The position numbers and the translations under genes are program-made. This document shows positions 1 to 7,581 of a stretch of 9,039 bases of DNA, piece after piece. This DNA comes from Chloroflexota bacterium (lineage in GTDB: Bacteria > Chloroflexota > Anaerolineae > Anaerolineales > UBA11579). The DNA lies in the NCBI GenBank assembly GCA_003486225.1, contig DNGN01000196.1, forward strand, positions 1 to 9,039, written 5' to 3'. Below the pieces are notes generated by a model. That model was not told the DNA's origin. It saw only the letters and a list, made by a program, of their open reading frames with translations, and made no database searches. Positions within the stretch are counted from its first letter, which is position 1, and every line of letters begins with the position of its first letter.

Positions 1-474
1 CAGGCTCAGCGTGATTATGCAGATATTTTGGAAGGACCAGACCCGGATCAGGTGGCATTGGCCGAAGCGCGTATTGCTGCAGCTTCAGCCCAGGTAGATG
101 CTGTGCTTGAACAGATCGAAAACCAGACCCTGACCGCCCCATTCCATGGTGTGGTTGCAGACGTAATGATCTCTGAAGGCGAATGGGCATCTCCGGGTCA
201 GCCTGTGGTCGTGCTTGCCAACCTTGATTCCCTGCGGGTAGAAACTACGGACCTCAACGAAATTGACGTTGTCCAGATCAAGCTGGGAGATGTAGCTGAA
301 GTTACTTTTGATGCCATACCTGATCAGGTCTTTGAAGGCACGATCATAGAGATTTCACCCAAAGCTTCTGATGGTTCCGGGGTCAATTACACTGTAGTGA
401 TCACATTGGATGAAATCCCTGATGTTGCCCGGTGGGGCATGACCGTTTTTGTGGATATTGATACCAAACAATAA
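1..474 (+). CDS. HlyD/MacA-like efflux adaptor (membrane fusion protein), C-terminal part only
   Basis: The reading frame is open from base 1, so the gene is cut by the left edge and 157 residues are visible. In exporters of this type the adaptor sits outside the membrane and works with an ABC permease. Visible residues 12-41 are Ala/Gln/Glu-rich and helical, as expected for the returning arm of the coiled-coil hairpin. Residues 43-80 (TLTAPFHGVV, then GEWASPGQPVVVLANLD) match the second half of the lipoyl/biotinyl-like domain, including the typical T-APF-G-V and V-EG---PGQPV pattern. Residues 81-155 fit the beta-barrel domain (E-D---V--GD-AEVTFDAIP, FEGTI-EISP, Y-V-I-LDE). The signal or anchor sequence, first lipoyl half and first helix are missing. 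The gene ends 32 bases before the ATPase gene, consistent with one operon. A TTG at 28 is in frame but is not a credible start, because the coding sequence continues upstream of it. Confidence 0.9.
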   Translation, partial: QAQRDYADILEGPDPDQVALAEARIAAASAQVDAVLEQIENQTLTAPFHGVVADVMISEGEWASPGQPVVVLANLDSLRVETTDLNEIDVVQIKLGDVAEVTFDAIPDQVFEGTIIEISPKASDGSGVNYTVVITLDEIPDVARWGMTVFVDIDTKQ

Positions 475-506
475 CCATTACCTTCCATCTAAGGCCTACA
501 GGTTGC

Positions 507-2462
507 ATGTTCATGATAGATAGACAACAAAAAATCATTATCCAGATGCGTGGTGTGATGAAAGCCTATGAAACCGGGGCAGAACCTTTCATGGCTTTAA
601 AAGATGTCAACCTGGATATTTGTGAGGGCGAGTTCCTGGGAATTACCGGTAAATCCGGTGCCGGCAAGACCACGCTGCTCAATATGATCTCTGGTATTAG
701 TGATCTCACATCGGGCGATGTTCAATTTTTCGGTGCAGGGAAAGGCCCGGTATCCATTCATGATTTGAGTGAAGATAGAAGAGCTGCGTGGCGCGGTCAA
801 AATGTGGGGATCATCTACCAATCCTTTGAACTGATGCCGTCGCTGACTTTGCTTGAGAACGTGATGCTGCCGCCCGATTTCCTGGGCAGCTACAAACCCA
901 TTCTGAGCAAAAAAAGGGCATTGGAATTGCTCGAATTGGTTGAAATTGGTGAGCATGCCTATAAGATCCCCGCACATATCTCTGGCGGACAGAAGCAGCG
1001 CGTGGCAATCGCCAGGGCATTGGTCAATGATCCTGCTCTAATCATCGCCGACGAGCCGACCGGCAATCTTGATTCGGTGACTGCCGAAACGATCTACCAG
1101 ATCTTTGAGAAATTGGTGGCCCAAGGCAAGACAGTGGTTATGGTGACGCATGACGAAAGTTTGGTCCCACGATTCTCCCGTAGGATGCAGATTGTTGATG
1201 GGGTTTTAGGCCCCCCCTCAGATTTTGAAATGCTCCGGGATGAAAGTGCCATATTCCCTGACAGAGAAGAAGTTAGTCTCACCTCGCCCGGCGATATTAC
1301 TGAAGATCCTGAACCCTCAGGAAAACCTTCCAGTGTGAAGTATGTGTCTAATTCCTCGATGCCGCGCCCTAGTCATCCGGCAATTGTCCTTCATAACGTC
1401 GACAAGATTTTCGAATCCCCGGCTGGTAAATTCCAGGCTCTGAAATCAATTAATCTGCAGCTGAATTATGGGCAGTTTATTTCAATTGTCGGCAAGTCTG
1501 GCAGCGGGAAATCGACCTTATTAAACATGATCACCGGAATTGACCATCCTACAGCGGGTGAGGTGATTGTCGGGAATCAACAGATCTACCAATTGGGTAA
1601 AAGTGAACTGGCTCTGTGGCGGGGCAGGAATATGGGGGTGGTTTTCCAGTTCTTCCAGCTGCTGCCTACGCTTTCCTTGCTCGAGAACACGATGCTGCCG
1701 ATGGACTACTGCAATGTATATGGATTCAATGAAAGACCCAAAAAAGCAATGGAATTACTAAAAATGGTCGGGCTGGAGGAGCAAGCCCACAAATTGCCTG
1801 GCTCCGTCTCCAGCGGACAGCAACAAAGCGCCGCGATTGCTCGGGCTTTGGCGACTGACCCCGCATTGATCCTGGCAGATGAGCCAACGGGCAATCTGGA
1901 TTCCCGTTCGGCTGCCAACATCCTCAACCTGTTCGAGCAAATGGCGGCTGACGGAAAAACGATCCTTATCGTTACCCACGATCCCTCCATCACTCAGCGG
2001 ACCGACCAGACAATCATCCTCTCCGATGGTGAGATTATTGACCAGACAATTGCTCGCGCATTGCCTTATTTATCTCATCCACAGATGTTGGAAGCCACTC
2101 ATCTGGCCTACAAGCAGTATTATGAACCTGGCGAAGTGATCCTCCATCAGGGGAAACCAGTTGATCATTTCTGCATGATCGTCTGCGGTGAAGTGGAAAT
2201 CGTGGTTAACAGCGGACGCGCCAATGAACGCAGCCTGGCGCGCCTGGGTTCGGGACAATTTTTTGGCGAGATCGAACTGATCCGGGGTGGGAGATCAGTA
2301 GCGGGTGTCCGGGCATCTGCCAAAGGGGCACAAATTGCCTTCCTGTCTCGAGAACAGTTTTTTAATTTTGTTGACGGATCCCCCCTGACCCGCAGTGAAA
2401 TGCGGGAGATTGCAGATGCCCGGTTATCTGAAAACAAAAAGCGAAGGAAAACAGATAGATGA
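507..2462 (+). CDS. Double ABC ATPase (LolD/MacB type, two NBDs) with C-terminal cyclic-nucleotide-binding-like domain
   Basis: This 651-residue cytoplasmic protein would power the permease encoded next. NBD1 (about 11-235) has Walker A GKSGAGKT at 48-55, Q-loop Q105, signature ISGGQ at 158-162, Walker B LIIADEP at 178-184 with E183, and H-loop H215. A polar linker (about 240-288) leads to NBD2 (about 291-512), with Walker A GKSGSGKS at 329-336, Q381, signature VSSGQ at 434-438, Walker B LILADEP at 454-460 and H491. The NBD2 signature is degenerate and the usual QR after it is [11 protein letters not shown] after both Walker B motifs is typical of the LolD/MacB/FtsE group. Residues about 530-625 resemble a cNMP-binding domain: GEVILHQG at 542, GEVEIV at 561, then FGEIELI at 586 and GRSVAGVRA at 595. 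G587-E588 and R596-S597 correspond to the phosphate-binding cassette residues of CAP, although the loop is two residues shorter. ATG at 513 is an alternative start. The Shine-Dalgarno sequence is weak (AAGG at 491). The end overlaps the permease gene by ATGA. The transported substrate is unknown. Confidence 0.93.
   Translation: MFMIDRQQKIIIQMRGVMKAYETGAEPFMALKDVNLDICEGEFLGITGKSGAGKTTLLNMISGISDLTSGDVQFFGAGKGPVSIHDLSEDRRAAWRGQNVGIIYQSFELMPSLTLLENVMLPPDFLGSYKPILSKKRALELLELVEIGEHAYKIPAHISGGQKQRVAIARALVNDPALIIADEPTGNLDSVTAETIYQIFEKLVAQGKTVVMVTHDESLVPRFSRRMQIVDGVLGPPSDFEMLRDESAIFPDREEVSLTSPGDITEDPEPSGKPSSVKYVSNSSMPRPSHPAIVLHNVDKIFESPAGKFQALKSINLQLNYGQFISIVGKSGSGKSTLLNMITGIDHPTAGEVIVGNQQIYQLGKSELALWRGRNMGVVFQFFQLLPTLSLLENTMLPMDYCNVYGFNERPKKAMELLKMVGLEEQAHKLPGSVSSGQQQSAAIARALATDPALILADEPTGNLDSRSAANILNLFEQMAADGKTILIVTHDPSITQRTDQTIILSDGEIIDQTIARALPYLSHPQMLEATHLAYKQYYEPGEVILHQGKPVDHFCMIVCGEVEIVVNSGRANERSLARLGSGQFFGEIELIRGGRSVAGVRASAKGAQIAFLSREQFFNFVDGSPLTRSEMREIADARLSENKKRRKTDR
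1211..1217 (+). other. C7 tract in possible -1 slippage register between NBD1 and NBD2
   Basis: Seven C residues lie immediately after NBD1, read in the zero frame as ggC CCC CCC, which is the X-XXY-YYZ register for -1 slippage. In the -1 frame the next codons are ctc aga ttt tga, with the stop at 1226-1228. Slippage would therefore yield an NBD1-only protein of about 240 residues, close to the length of a stand-alone LolD-type ATPase. No stimulatory structure was identified. It may simply be chance composition of Gly-Pro-Pro codons. Confidence 0.2.
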
Positions 2463-4873
2463 AAACTGAGGTCAAGCCCAATTTCCTCAAACCCCGCTGG
2501 AGCAAGGTGCTCTCCGATCTGTGGGACAACAAAATGCGCACATTGCTGGTGGTTGCATCCATCGCGGTAGGTGTATTTTCAGTTGGGATGATTGTCAGTG
2601 CTTATGTGATCCTGGCTGATGACATCGACCATAACTACGCATCAGTCTCCCCAGTGAATATTGAGATCTGGACAGACCCATTTGCGGAGGATTTTATCCG
2701 GGTAATTGAACAAATCCCTGGTGTGGCCGCTGCCGAAGGGCGCCAAATCTCTGAGGTACGCTCCAGCCTTGATGGGGTGGAATGGCAGAACCTGGATTTG
2801 ATCGCGGTTACGGATTTTGAAGCTATGGGGATCAATCGACTTTCTACTCTTGAAGGAACTCAATATCCAGGCCGGCGGGAGCTGCTGGTCAGTCAAGATT
2901 TCATGGCCAACACCGGGTATAAAACTGGCGATCACATTCTAGTGGAATTTGCGAATGACACAACACACACATTGCCTATCGTCGGTATTGTCGGTGACCA
3001 GGTAACCGGGGCCGGCGATTTTACAGCAAATCCTAAAGCCTATCTAACCATAGATTCTCTGTCATCTTTTGATATGCCCAAGTATTACAACCGTTTGCTT
3101 GTCAAAATCAGCGGTGCAGGCAGTGATGAAAGCGAAATTGAGATGCTGGCAGCGGTAATCGAAGACAAGATCGAGCGCCACCAACGCCAGATCTACCGGA
3201 CTGAAACAAAGGTCTCGGATGAGCATCCTATGGGATCACTGGTATTAGCCGTTTTAGGTGTTTTGGGTGTTTTGGGAGGACTGATCACCTTTTTGAGCGG
3301 TTCTTTAATCATCAATACATTGAATGCATTATTGACTCAACATATGCGTCAGATTGGGGTGATGAAACTTATAGGGGGGAGAAGATTCCAAATTATGGGA
3401 ATGTATATGGCGCTGATAGTTTTCTACGGCCTGACTGCATTGATTGTTGCTGTACCCACTGGTGCAGTTGCAGGGTATGCTTTGGCCGATTACATTGCCT
3501 ATACCATGAATTCAGCCTTACAAGGATTCCGCATCATTCCAGGTGCGATCATCGTCCAGGTGCTGATTGCTTTCATGATCCCGTTAGGAGCAGGTTTTTT
3601 TCCTGTGAACAAAGTCTCAAAGACCAATGTGCGGCGGGCAATCAGTAGCGACCAGGCCAATCAAGCTACTGGGTTTGACTGGTTTAACCAGATTACCAAG
3701 CGATTTGGTTTCATTGGCCGGCCGATTTTGCTGTCTATCCGGAATACTTTTCGACATACCGGGCGTCTTATGTTAACGATCATCACGCTGACGGCTGCCG
3801 GAGCAATTTTTATCGCCGTTTTTAATGTGCGGACTTCTATGACTGAATTCATTGATCAAATGACAATGCACTTTTTAGGAGATGTCACCATTAGTTTTGG
3901 ACAACCTTACCCACTTAAACGCATTGAAAAACTCGCGTTATCCATCCCGGGGGTAGTAGATGTGGAAGGTTGGGGAGGAGTTAGCACTGAAATCTGGGAT
4001 GCAGATGATCAAGTGGTTGAGAATATGCATGTCATCGCTCCGCCTACAGATACTTCGCTGTTAGACCCTGATTTGATCGCTGGTCGCTGGTTGCTGCCTG
4101 GGGAAGAAAAATCGGTGGTTACATCTGATGCAATCTATAAATACTATCCGGATTTACAGCCTGGTGACAGCATTCTGATCAAAGTGCCAGGACAGCGTGT
4201 GGAACCCTGGACAGTGGTAGGCGTTTTTCGTTTCATCAGCATGGTGGGCGACACGATAGCCTATGCAGATTTTGATTACGTTGCCGATTTGCTCAACCTG
4301 CCAAACCAAGCTTACTCCTACCGGGTAATCACTGCCGAACATACGCTTGAAAAGCAGAAAGAGATCGCCCAGATACTCAATCAGCGGCTATCTGACCATG
4401 ATTTCCGTGTCACAGGCATTATGGCTGGCCTGGTGATTCAGGAAGATAATGCCAGGGCCATAAATATTTTGGTCGTATTCTTAATGATTATGGCATTGCT
4501 GACTGCTTTTGTCGGCAGCATCGGGCTGACCGGAACAATGGGGATGAATGTATTGGAGCGAACCCGGGAAATTGGGGTGATGAGAGCCATTGGAGCAGTA
4601 GATTTTGAGATCATGAAATCTGTCGTCATTGAAGGCACCATGATAGGGTTGATCACATGGGTTTTGGCGATCGGCCTTTCTTTTCCCATCAGCAAATTGT
4701 TACTGAAGATCATCAGCGATTCGATGCTGGGATCCAATATGTCATTGACTTTTACCCCAGTGGGGGTATTCATCTGGCTGGGTGTTGTGATTGTGCTTTC
4801 GATTGTTGCCAGTATAATGCCAGCCCGGAATGCTGCCCGGCTGACGATCAATGAGGTGCTGGCCTATGAGTAG
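2459..4873 (+). CDS. ABC transporter permease with two FtsX/MacB-type halves
   Basis: This 804-residue membrane protein would pair with the double ATPase and the HlyD-like adaptor in a MacB/LolCDE-like exporter. Hydrophobic segments fall at about 27-53, 258-290, 314-345, 360-382, 436-457, 667-696, 720-746 and 766-788. This gives two copies of the FtsX plan, in which one helix is followed by a large extracytoplasmic domain (about 54-257 and 458-666) and three more helices. The conserved cytoplasmic motif after the second helix of each half is present twice: RQIGVMKLIGGRRFQI at 297-312 and REIGVMRAIGA at 703-713. Each half ends in a related motif, FFPVNKVSKTNVRRAIS and MPARNAARLTINEVLAYE, the second being the classic C terminus of this family. 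Both extracytoplasmic parts contain an IPGV-(A/D)-(A/V)-E-(G) stretch typical of the MacB periplasmic core. The start overlaps the preceding stop (ATGA), with GAAGGAAA at 2443-2450 as ribosome binding site. LolC/LolE-like or antibiotic/peptide export roles are all possible, and nothing here fixes the substrate. Confidence 0.92.
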   Translation: MKTEVKPNFLKPRWSKVLSDLWDNKMRTLLVVASIAVGVFSVGMIVSAYVILADDIDHNYASVSPVNIEIWTDPFAEDFIRVIEQIPGVAAAEGRQISEVRSSLDGVEWQNLDLIAVTDFEAMGINRLSTLEGTQYPGRRELLVSQDFMANTGYKTGDHILVEFANDTTHTLPIVGIVGDQVTGAGDFTANPKAYLTIDSLSSFDMPKYYNRLLVKISGAGSDESEIEMLAAVIEDKIERHQRQIYRTETKVSDEHPMGSLVLAVLGVLGVLGGLITFLSGSLIINTLNALLTQHMRQIGVMKLIGGRRFQIMGMYMALIVFYGLTALIVAVPTGAVAGYALADYIAYTMNSALQGFRIIPGAIIVQVLIAFMIPLGAGFFPVNKVSKTNVRRAISSDQANQATGFDWFNQITKRFGFIGRPILLSIRNTFRHTGRLMLTIITLTAAGAIFIAVFNVRTSMTEFIDQMTMHFLGDVTISFGQPYPLKRIEKLALSIPGVVDVEGWGGVSTEIWDADDQVVENMHVIAPPTDTSLLDPDLIAGRWLLPGEEKSVVTSDAIYKYYPDLQPGDSILIKVPGQRVEPWTVVGVFRFISMVGDTIAYADFDYVADLLNLPNQAYSYRVITAEHTLEKQKEIAQILNQRLSDHDFRVTGIMAGLVIQEDNARAINILVVFLMIMALLTAFVGSIGLTGTMGMNVLERTREIGVMRAIGAVDFEIMKSVVIEGTMIGLITWVLAIGLSFPISKLLLKIISDSMLGSNMSLTFTPVGVFIWLGVVIVLSIVASIMPARNAARLTINEVLAYE

Positions 4874-4955
4874 CAGCCTTGCTGGTTTCGCGCATTGAGT
4901 AGCTAATCCCAGTGTGCCATGATGCTAAGGGGACTTCGGGAATAGATTCTTACTG

Positions 4956-5005
4956 TCCTCAAATCAAATAAATACAGGTTTTGATTTGAGGATAAGGGTA
5001 TTTTT
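4956..5005 (+). terminator. Probable intrinsic terminator of the ABC operon
   Basis: CCTCAAATCAAA (4957-4968) and TTTGATTTGAGG (4980-4991) are perfect inverted repeats. T4956-A4992 extends the stem to 13 bp, with an 11-base loop. A run of five T residues follows at 5001-5005. It stands about 80 bases after the permease stop on the + strand. The stem is AT-rich and the T-run starts 8 bases after the stem, so termination may be weak. On the - strand no T-run follows. Confidence 0.45.
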
Positions 5006-5205
5006 GGATCATCATCAAACGGCTTAACCATGGATTGAATTTGATCGAACTTGTTATTTCCTGCATCGACAGCTGAACTTTCACCCAAAACATTTTATCC
5101 GGGGTCTTGTTTGTATATAATTGATATGAGCGCTGATCCCCCTTTTTCAACTGGCTAGTCTGATACGATCTGCTAGCGCTTAATCGCAATCCGGAGCATC
5201 TCTGG

Positions 5206-5234
5206 TTGACACCTGCAAATTCCCGGATTTTAAA
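5206..5234 (+). promoter_or_regulatory. Possible sigma70-type promoter of the DUF5661 gene
   Basis: A perfect TTGACA (5206-5211) is followed after 17 bases by TTTAAA (5229-5234), which matches TATAAT at four of six positions. Transcription would begin near 5241, leaving a very short leader in which GAGGGA (5240-5245) lies almost at the 5' end. That is a weak point. TATAAT at 5116-5121 could be an alternative -10 with a longer leader. Confidence 0.35.
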
Positions 5235-5250
5235 AACCTGAGGGAAAATA

Positions 5251-5700
5251 ATGATGAAAATGCCCGAATATATTTCCAAATCTGAAGTCCAGCGTGTCTG
5301 TCAGGAGCTAAACCTTTCAGATTGGACACAGCTCACCGAGCCGCGTATAGCATGGGAGGAAGCGAAAATCATCCAGGCAGAAGTAGGGAAAGAAGCCCTG
5401 ATGATTTCGACCGAGGAATTTAAAAAGGGGCTCGAAGTTGAATTGGAACATGGGATCCAATTTCCGGATGCCAACGTGACCAATAACCACCCACTACTGA
5501 CCGGCATGATCGTGCTTGCACACCTGAAAGAAATGCTGACCTATTATTTGCGCCTTGAGATTGCAGAGTTTCAAGGAGATCTATTAAAAGCATTTCTATC
5601 TGATGACCCCGAGAAGATGAAAAGGAAATACAAACAGTATCTTCTTGCTGCAGCAGAGCTTTCAGAACACGAAAGATCGGCGATAGAAAAACTTGGTTGA
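5251..5700 (+). CDS. DUF5661 family protein
   Basis: The product is a 149-residue soluble, mostly helical protein without a signal peptide or membrane segment. It matches my memory of the DUF5661 family: EEFKKGLEVELEHG (55-68), FPDANVTNNHPLLTGMIVLA (71-90) and AHLKE..TYYLRLE (90-103). The conserved His/Glu/Asp/Asn residues here (E65, H68, N75, T77, H80, H91, E94) could in principle form a metal or active site, but no function is established to my knowledge. Residues 8-48 form an N-terminal part (SKSEVQRVCQELNLSDWTQL) found in the longer members. The charged C-terminal helix (105-149) is less distinctive. GAGGGA at 5240-5245 serves as ribosome site. ATG at 5251, 5254 and 5260 are all possible starts, and 5254 has the best spacing. 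The gene appears monocistronic, converging with the - strand operon. Confidence 0.85.
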   Translation: MMKMPEYISKSEVQRVCQELNLSDWTQLTEPRIAWEEAKIIQAEVGKEALMISTEEFKKGLEVELEHGIQFPDANVTNNHPLLTGMIVLAHLKEMLTYYLRLEIAEFQGDLLKAFLSDDPEKMKRKYKQYLLAAAELSEHERSAIEKLG

Positions 5701-5729
5701 CCCGCGATCCCAGCCCCTCACCAACCAAG
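5687..5729 (-). terminator. Possible terminator of the CPBP operon, inside the DUF5661 3' end
   Basis: On the - strand, CTTGGTTG (5729-5722) pairs with CAACCAAG (5699-5692) and is followed directly by five T residues (5691-5687). This is the order expected of an intrinsic terminator for the leftward operon, 84 bases after its last stop. The loop is long (22 bases) and the stem only 8 bp. One arm lies in the last codons of the convergent DUF5661 gene. Confidence 0.4.
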
Positions 5730-5812
5730 GCTGATCACCTTCCATTATCTGAAATCGTCAAACGCAGCTATCAGGATGCGCAAATTCATACCTGCCCTGT
5801 CACCCGGCAAGC

Positions 5813-6466
5813 CTAATTCATTTTGTCGGTTTGAAACCTCTTTTTGACCTGGTGCCGTTTGTAGGCCACAACAACCACGATCAGGAGCGAGATTGCACTG
5901 GCGCTGATAAATGCCAGTGACCCAACCATGAGGGCTGAAATCGGTTTCACGGCAACATTGAAGAACTCCCAGACAATATTGGGCCCAACTGCCAGCACAA
6001 TTGTTGGGGAGGTCTCGCCATCCGGGTAGTGGCAGGAGAAAACATAGCTGCCAGGCTTCTGAATGGTAATGCTTTTGATCAATACCCCGACCCGTTCCTC
6101 ATTCCGGGTGGAATAGGTATTGCCCTCAACAAAGTTTGAGGAGATCTCAACCTCTTCCCCGGTTGATCTCGAGCTCAGGCGGCAATCGATCTCAGGGGGA
6201 TATGGGCCGCCCGCAAATTTCTCGCCATTGAGAAGGCTGCGGTATTCATAATACACTGCGTAGCCACCTGCTTTCGGGAAAAGGATTTCAGCAGACCCTG
6301 GCACGCGCACCTGGGTCAGATCATTGATCCCCATGCCTTCTAAGGCTCCCGGGAGATTTGGTATAGATAGAACCACAAACATTCCCGCCCCAAAACAGGC
6401 ACAAAACGGGATCAATAAAGCGACCAGGTAATACCAGCGAGTGGGTTTTAAATTACTTTCAGACAT
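5813..6466 (-). CDS. Two-TM membrane protein with extracytoplasmic domain, function unknown
   Basis: I do not recognise a named family for this 217-residue protein. Residues 12-35 are hydrophobic and probably a first membrane helix or uncleaved signal. Residues about 36-160 look extracytoplasmic and rich in beta-type stretches (AEILFPKAGGYAVYYEYRS, IQKPGSYVFSCHYP, SPTIVLAVGPN), suggesting a beta-sandwich. Residues about 174-202 form a second membrane helix, followed by a short basic tail (KRHQVKKRF). Two cysteines in the outer domain, C95 and C145, could form a disulfide. The start has a strong GGAGG at 6473-6477, six bases upstream. It overlaps the end of the upstream CPBP gene by 8 bases, so expression is probably coupled. 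From context it may be a partner, substrate or regulator of the proteases; this is inference only. Confidence 0.8.
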   Translation of the reverse strand: MSESNLKPTRWYYLVALLIPFCACFGAGMFVVLSIPNLPGALEGMGINDLTQVRVPGSAEILFPKAGGYAVYYEYRSLLNGEKFAGGPYPPEIDCRLSSRSTGEEVEISSNFVEGNTYSTRNEERVGVLIKSITIQKPGSYVFSCHYPDGETSPTIVLAVGPNIVWEFFNVAVKPISALMVGSLAFISASAISLLIVVVVAYKRHQVKKRFQTDKMN

Positions 6467-7556
6467 CAGAGACCTCCATCGTGACCAATTTGTCTTGCTC
6501 TACTGCTGGAGTCACATATACATTCTGGCTATGGCGCACGGCTGTGCGAGACTGGTAGACCGCTGGATGGCCGGAAGGTAATTTTTTCCACATGCGGTCG
6601 AGCAGGACCACCAGCAGTGCGGCAACCAATAAAACCACCAAAAACAAATTGACGGCAGGCACAAACATCTGAACCGTATTGGTGGCCGCATGTGTGATCC
6701 CGGCTACCAGTATATTGCCCCTGGCCCGGTTGCAGATCCATACAATCAGCACAGATAACAGGCTGTGTGCGATGAGCATCATTGCCCAGAATTCCACCGT
6801 CAGGACAGGGTCTCCATCCGCCTGCCAGAACAAAAAATGCCATGGCGCCCAGATAACACCGATGAGCAGAGCAGCCAATAGCGGACTGGTGCGGGCTTGC
6901 AGCCGGGGCATCACGAAGCCTCGCCAGCCAATCTCTTCTGCCGTTGTATTGAAGAAGAAGAGCTGGTAAAAGAATTTGACCACGGCCAGGCCAATCAGGG
7001 TTAGCGAAATCTCCGGGAATTGGAAATCCGGGTAAGCTTGCACACCGAAAAGCCTGCTTAAGGGGATCGAGACCACTATCAAAAATGGCACCAGCAGCAG
7101 GCCCAACAGCGCCCAGCCCCACACCCCCCGCAGCCGGACCATCGAGGACAGATAGCGTCTGACCGCCAGGTTGCGGGAAAAGGCGGCCGCGATCACAAAG
7201 GCGACTGGCAGGACTGAGATTGCAAAGACACCCAACAAGATCGGAGACAGGGATGCCTGTTCGATGAATTTAAAATTGGCCAGGTAAACTGCCAAAGACA
7301 CAGGCCATGCCACCCCAAAGGCTATCCAGAATGACCTGCGAGAGCCCTGCTTGGGTTGGGGATTAGCAACGGCTGAGACGATAATTCCTGCAAAGGCCGG
7401 ACCGCAAAGGGCCAGGAAAACAATAGGCAGCCAGAAGCCCTGGTCCCGATTCAAGACCGCATCATACGAGAATCCCAGCCCATAGGTGATGGCAAAGGCA
7501 ATCAGATAAAAAGCGGCAATTTGATGGTTTTTAATCCAGTTGGTTAACTTTTTCAT
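6459..7556 (-). CDS. CPBP family intramembrane metalloprotease (CAAX protease-like)
   Basis: This 365-residue, highly hydrophobic protein has about eight predicted membrane segments (around 12-30, 41-63, 76-94, 105-126, 146-168, 184-203, 222-243, 255-275), plus further hydrophobic stretches to 320. The three CPBP motifs are complete: EEIGWRGF at 207-214 (E207, E208, R212), WHFLFW at 239-244 with H240, and HAATN at 289-293 (H289, N293). These residues are the expected catalytic and metal-binding set of the Rce1/CPBP fold. Family members process prenylated proteins in eukaryotes. In bacteria they are linked to bacteriocin self-immunity, maturation and signalling, and the substrate here is unknown. 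A polar tail of about 40 residues (325-365) extends beyond the core. AGGAG at 7565-7569, eight bases before ATG, supports the start. It lies 25 bases after the other CPBP gene and overlaps the next gene by 8 bases. Confidence 0.9.
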   Translation of the reverse strand: MKKLTNWIKNHQIAAFYLIAFAITYGLGFSYDAVLNRDQGFWLPIVFLALCGPAFAGIIVSAVANPQPKQGSRRSFWIAFGVAWPVSLAVYLANFKFIEQASLSPILLGVFAISVLPVAFVIAAAFSRNLAVRRYLSSMVRLRGVWGWALLGLLLVPFLIVVSIPLSRLFGVQAYPDFQFPEISLTLIGLAVVKFFYQLFFFNTTAEEIGWRGFVMPRLQARTSPLLAALLIGVIWAPWHFLFWQADGDPVLTVEFWAMMLIAHSLLSVLIVWICNRARGNILVAGITHAATNTVQMFVPAVNLFLVVLLVAALLVVLLDRMWKKLPSGHPAVYQSRTAVRHSQNVYVTPAVEQDKLVTMEVSDV

Positions 7557-7581
7557 GGATTCAACTCCTAACCTAAAAAAT

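Larger units (their letters stand above)
4874..5250. other. 377-base intergenic region
   Basis: This lies between the ABC operon and the DUF5661 gene, both on the + strand. It holds a 12-13 bp stem-loop (4956-4992) followed by a T-run. It also has a TATAAT hexamer at 5116-5121 without a good -35 box, two AGCGCT palindromes 46 bases apart (5129-5134 and 5175-5180), and TTGACA at 5206-5211. Short - strand ORFs cross it, but they lack a convincing ribosome site or family pattern. I saw no tRNA-like or gene-fragment signal. Confidence 0.6.

Noticed and set aside
4438..4851. 137-codon - strand ORF opposite the permease C terminus
   Set aside because: It lies entirely inside the permease gene, whose C-terminal FtsX motifs are clear. 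It has no supporting ribosome site or family match.
5116..5121. TATAAT as the main promoter of the DUF5661 gene
   Set aside because: The hexamer is perfect, but the sequence 17 bases upstream (TTTTAT) is a poor -35 and the leader would be about 120 bases. It is kept only as an alternative.
4874..5250. Hidden tRNA, small RNA or mobile-element remnant
   Set aside because: No cloverleaf, CCA end, terminal inverted repeats or target duplication could be seen by eye. Only short palindromes are present.
4959..5279. 106-codon - strand ORF across the intergenic region
   Set aside because: It overlaps the start of the DUF5661 gene and the terminator stem. It has no clear ribosome site and no recognisable protein pattern, so it looks like chance.
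6529..7122. 197-codon - strand ORF in another frame of the CPBP gene
   Set aside because: The CPBP frame carries all three family motifs and good hydrophobic segments. The overlapping frame shows no family pattern and is a shadow.
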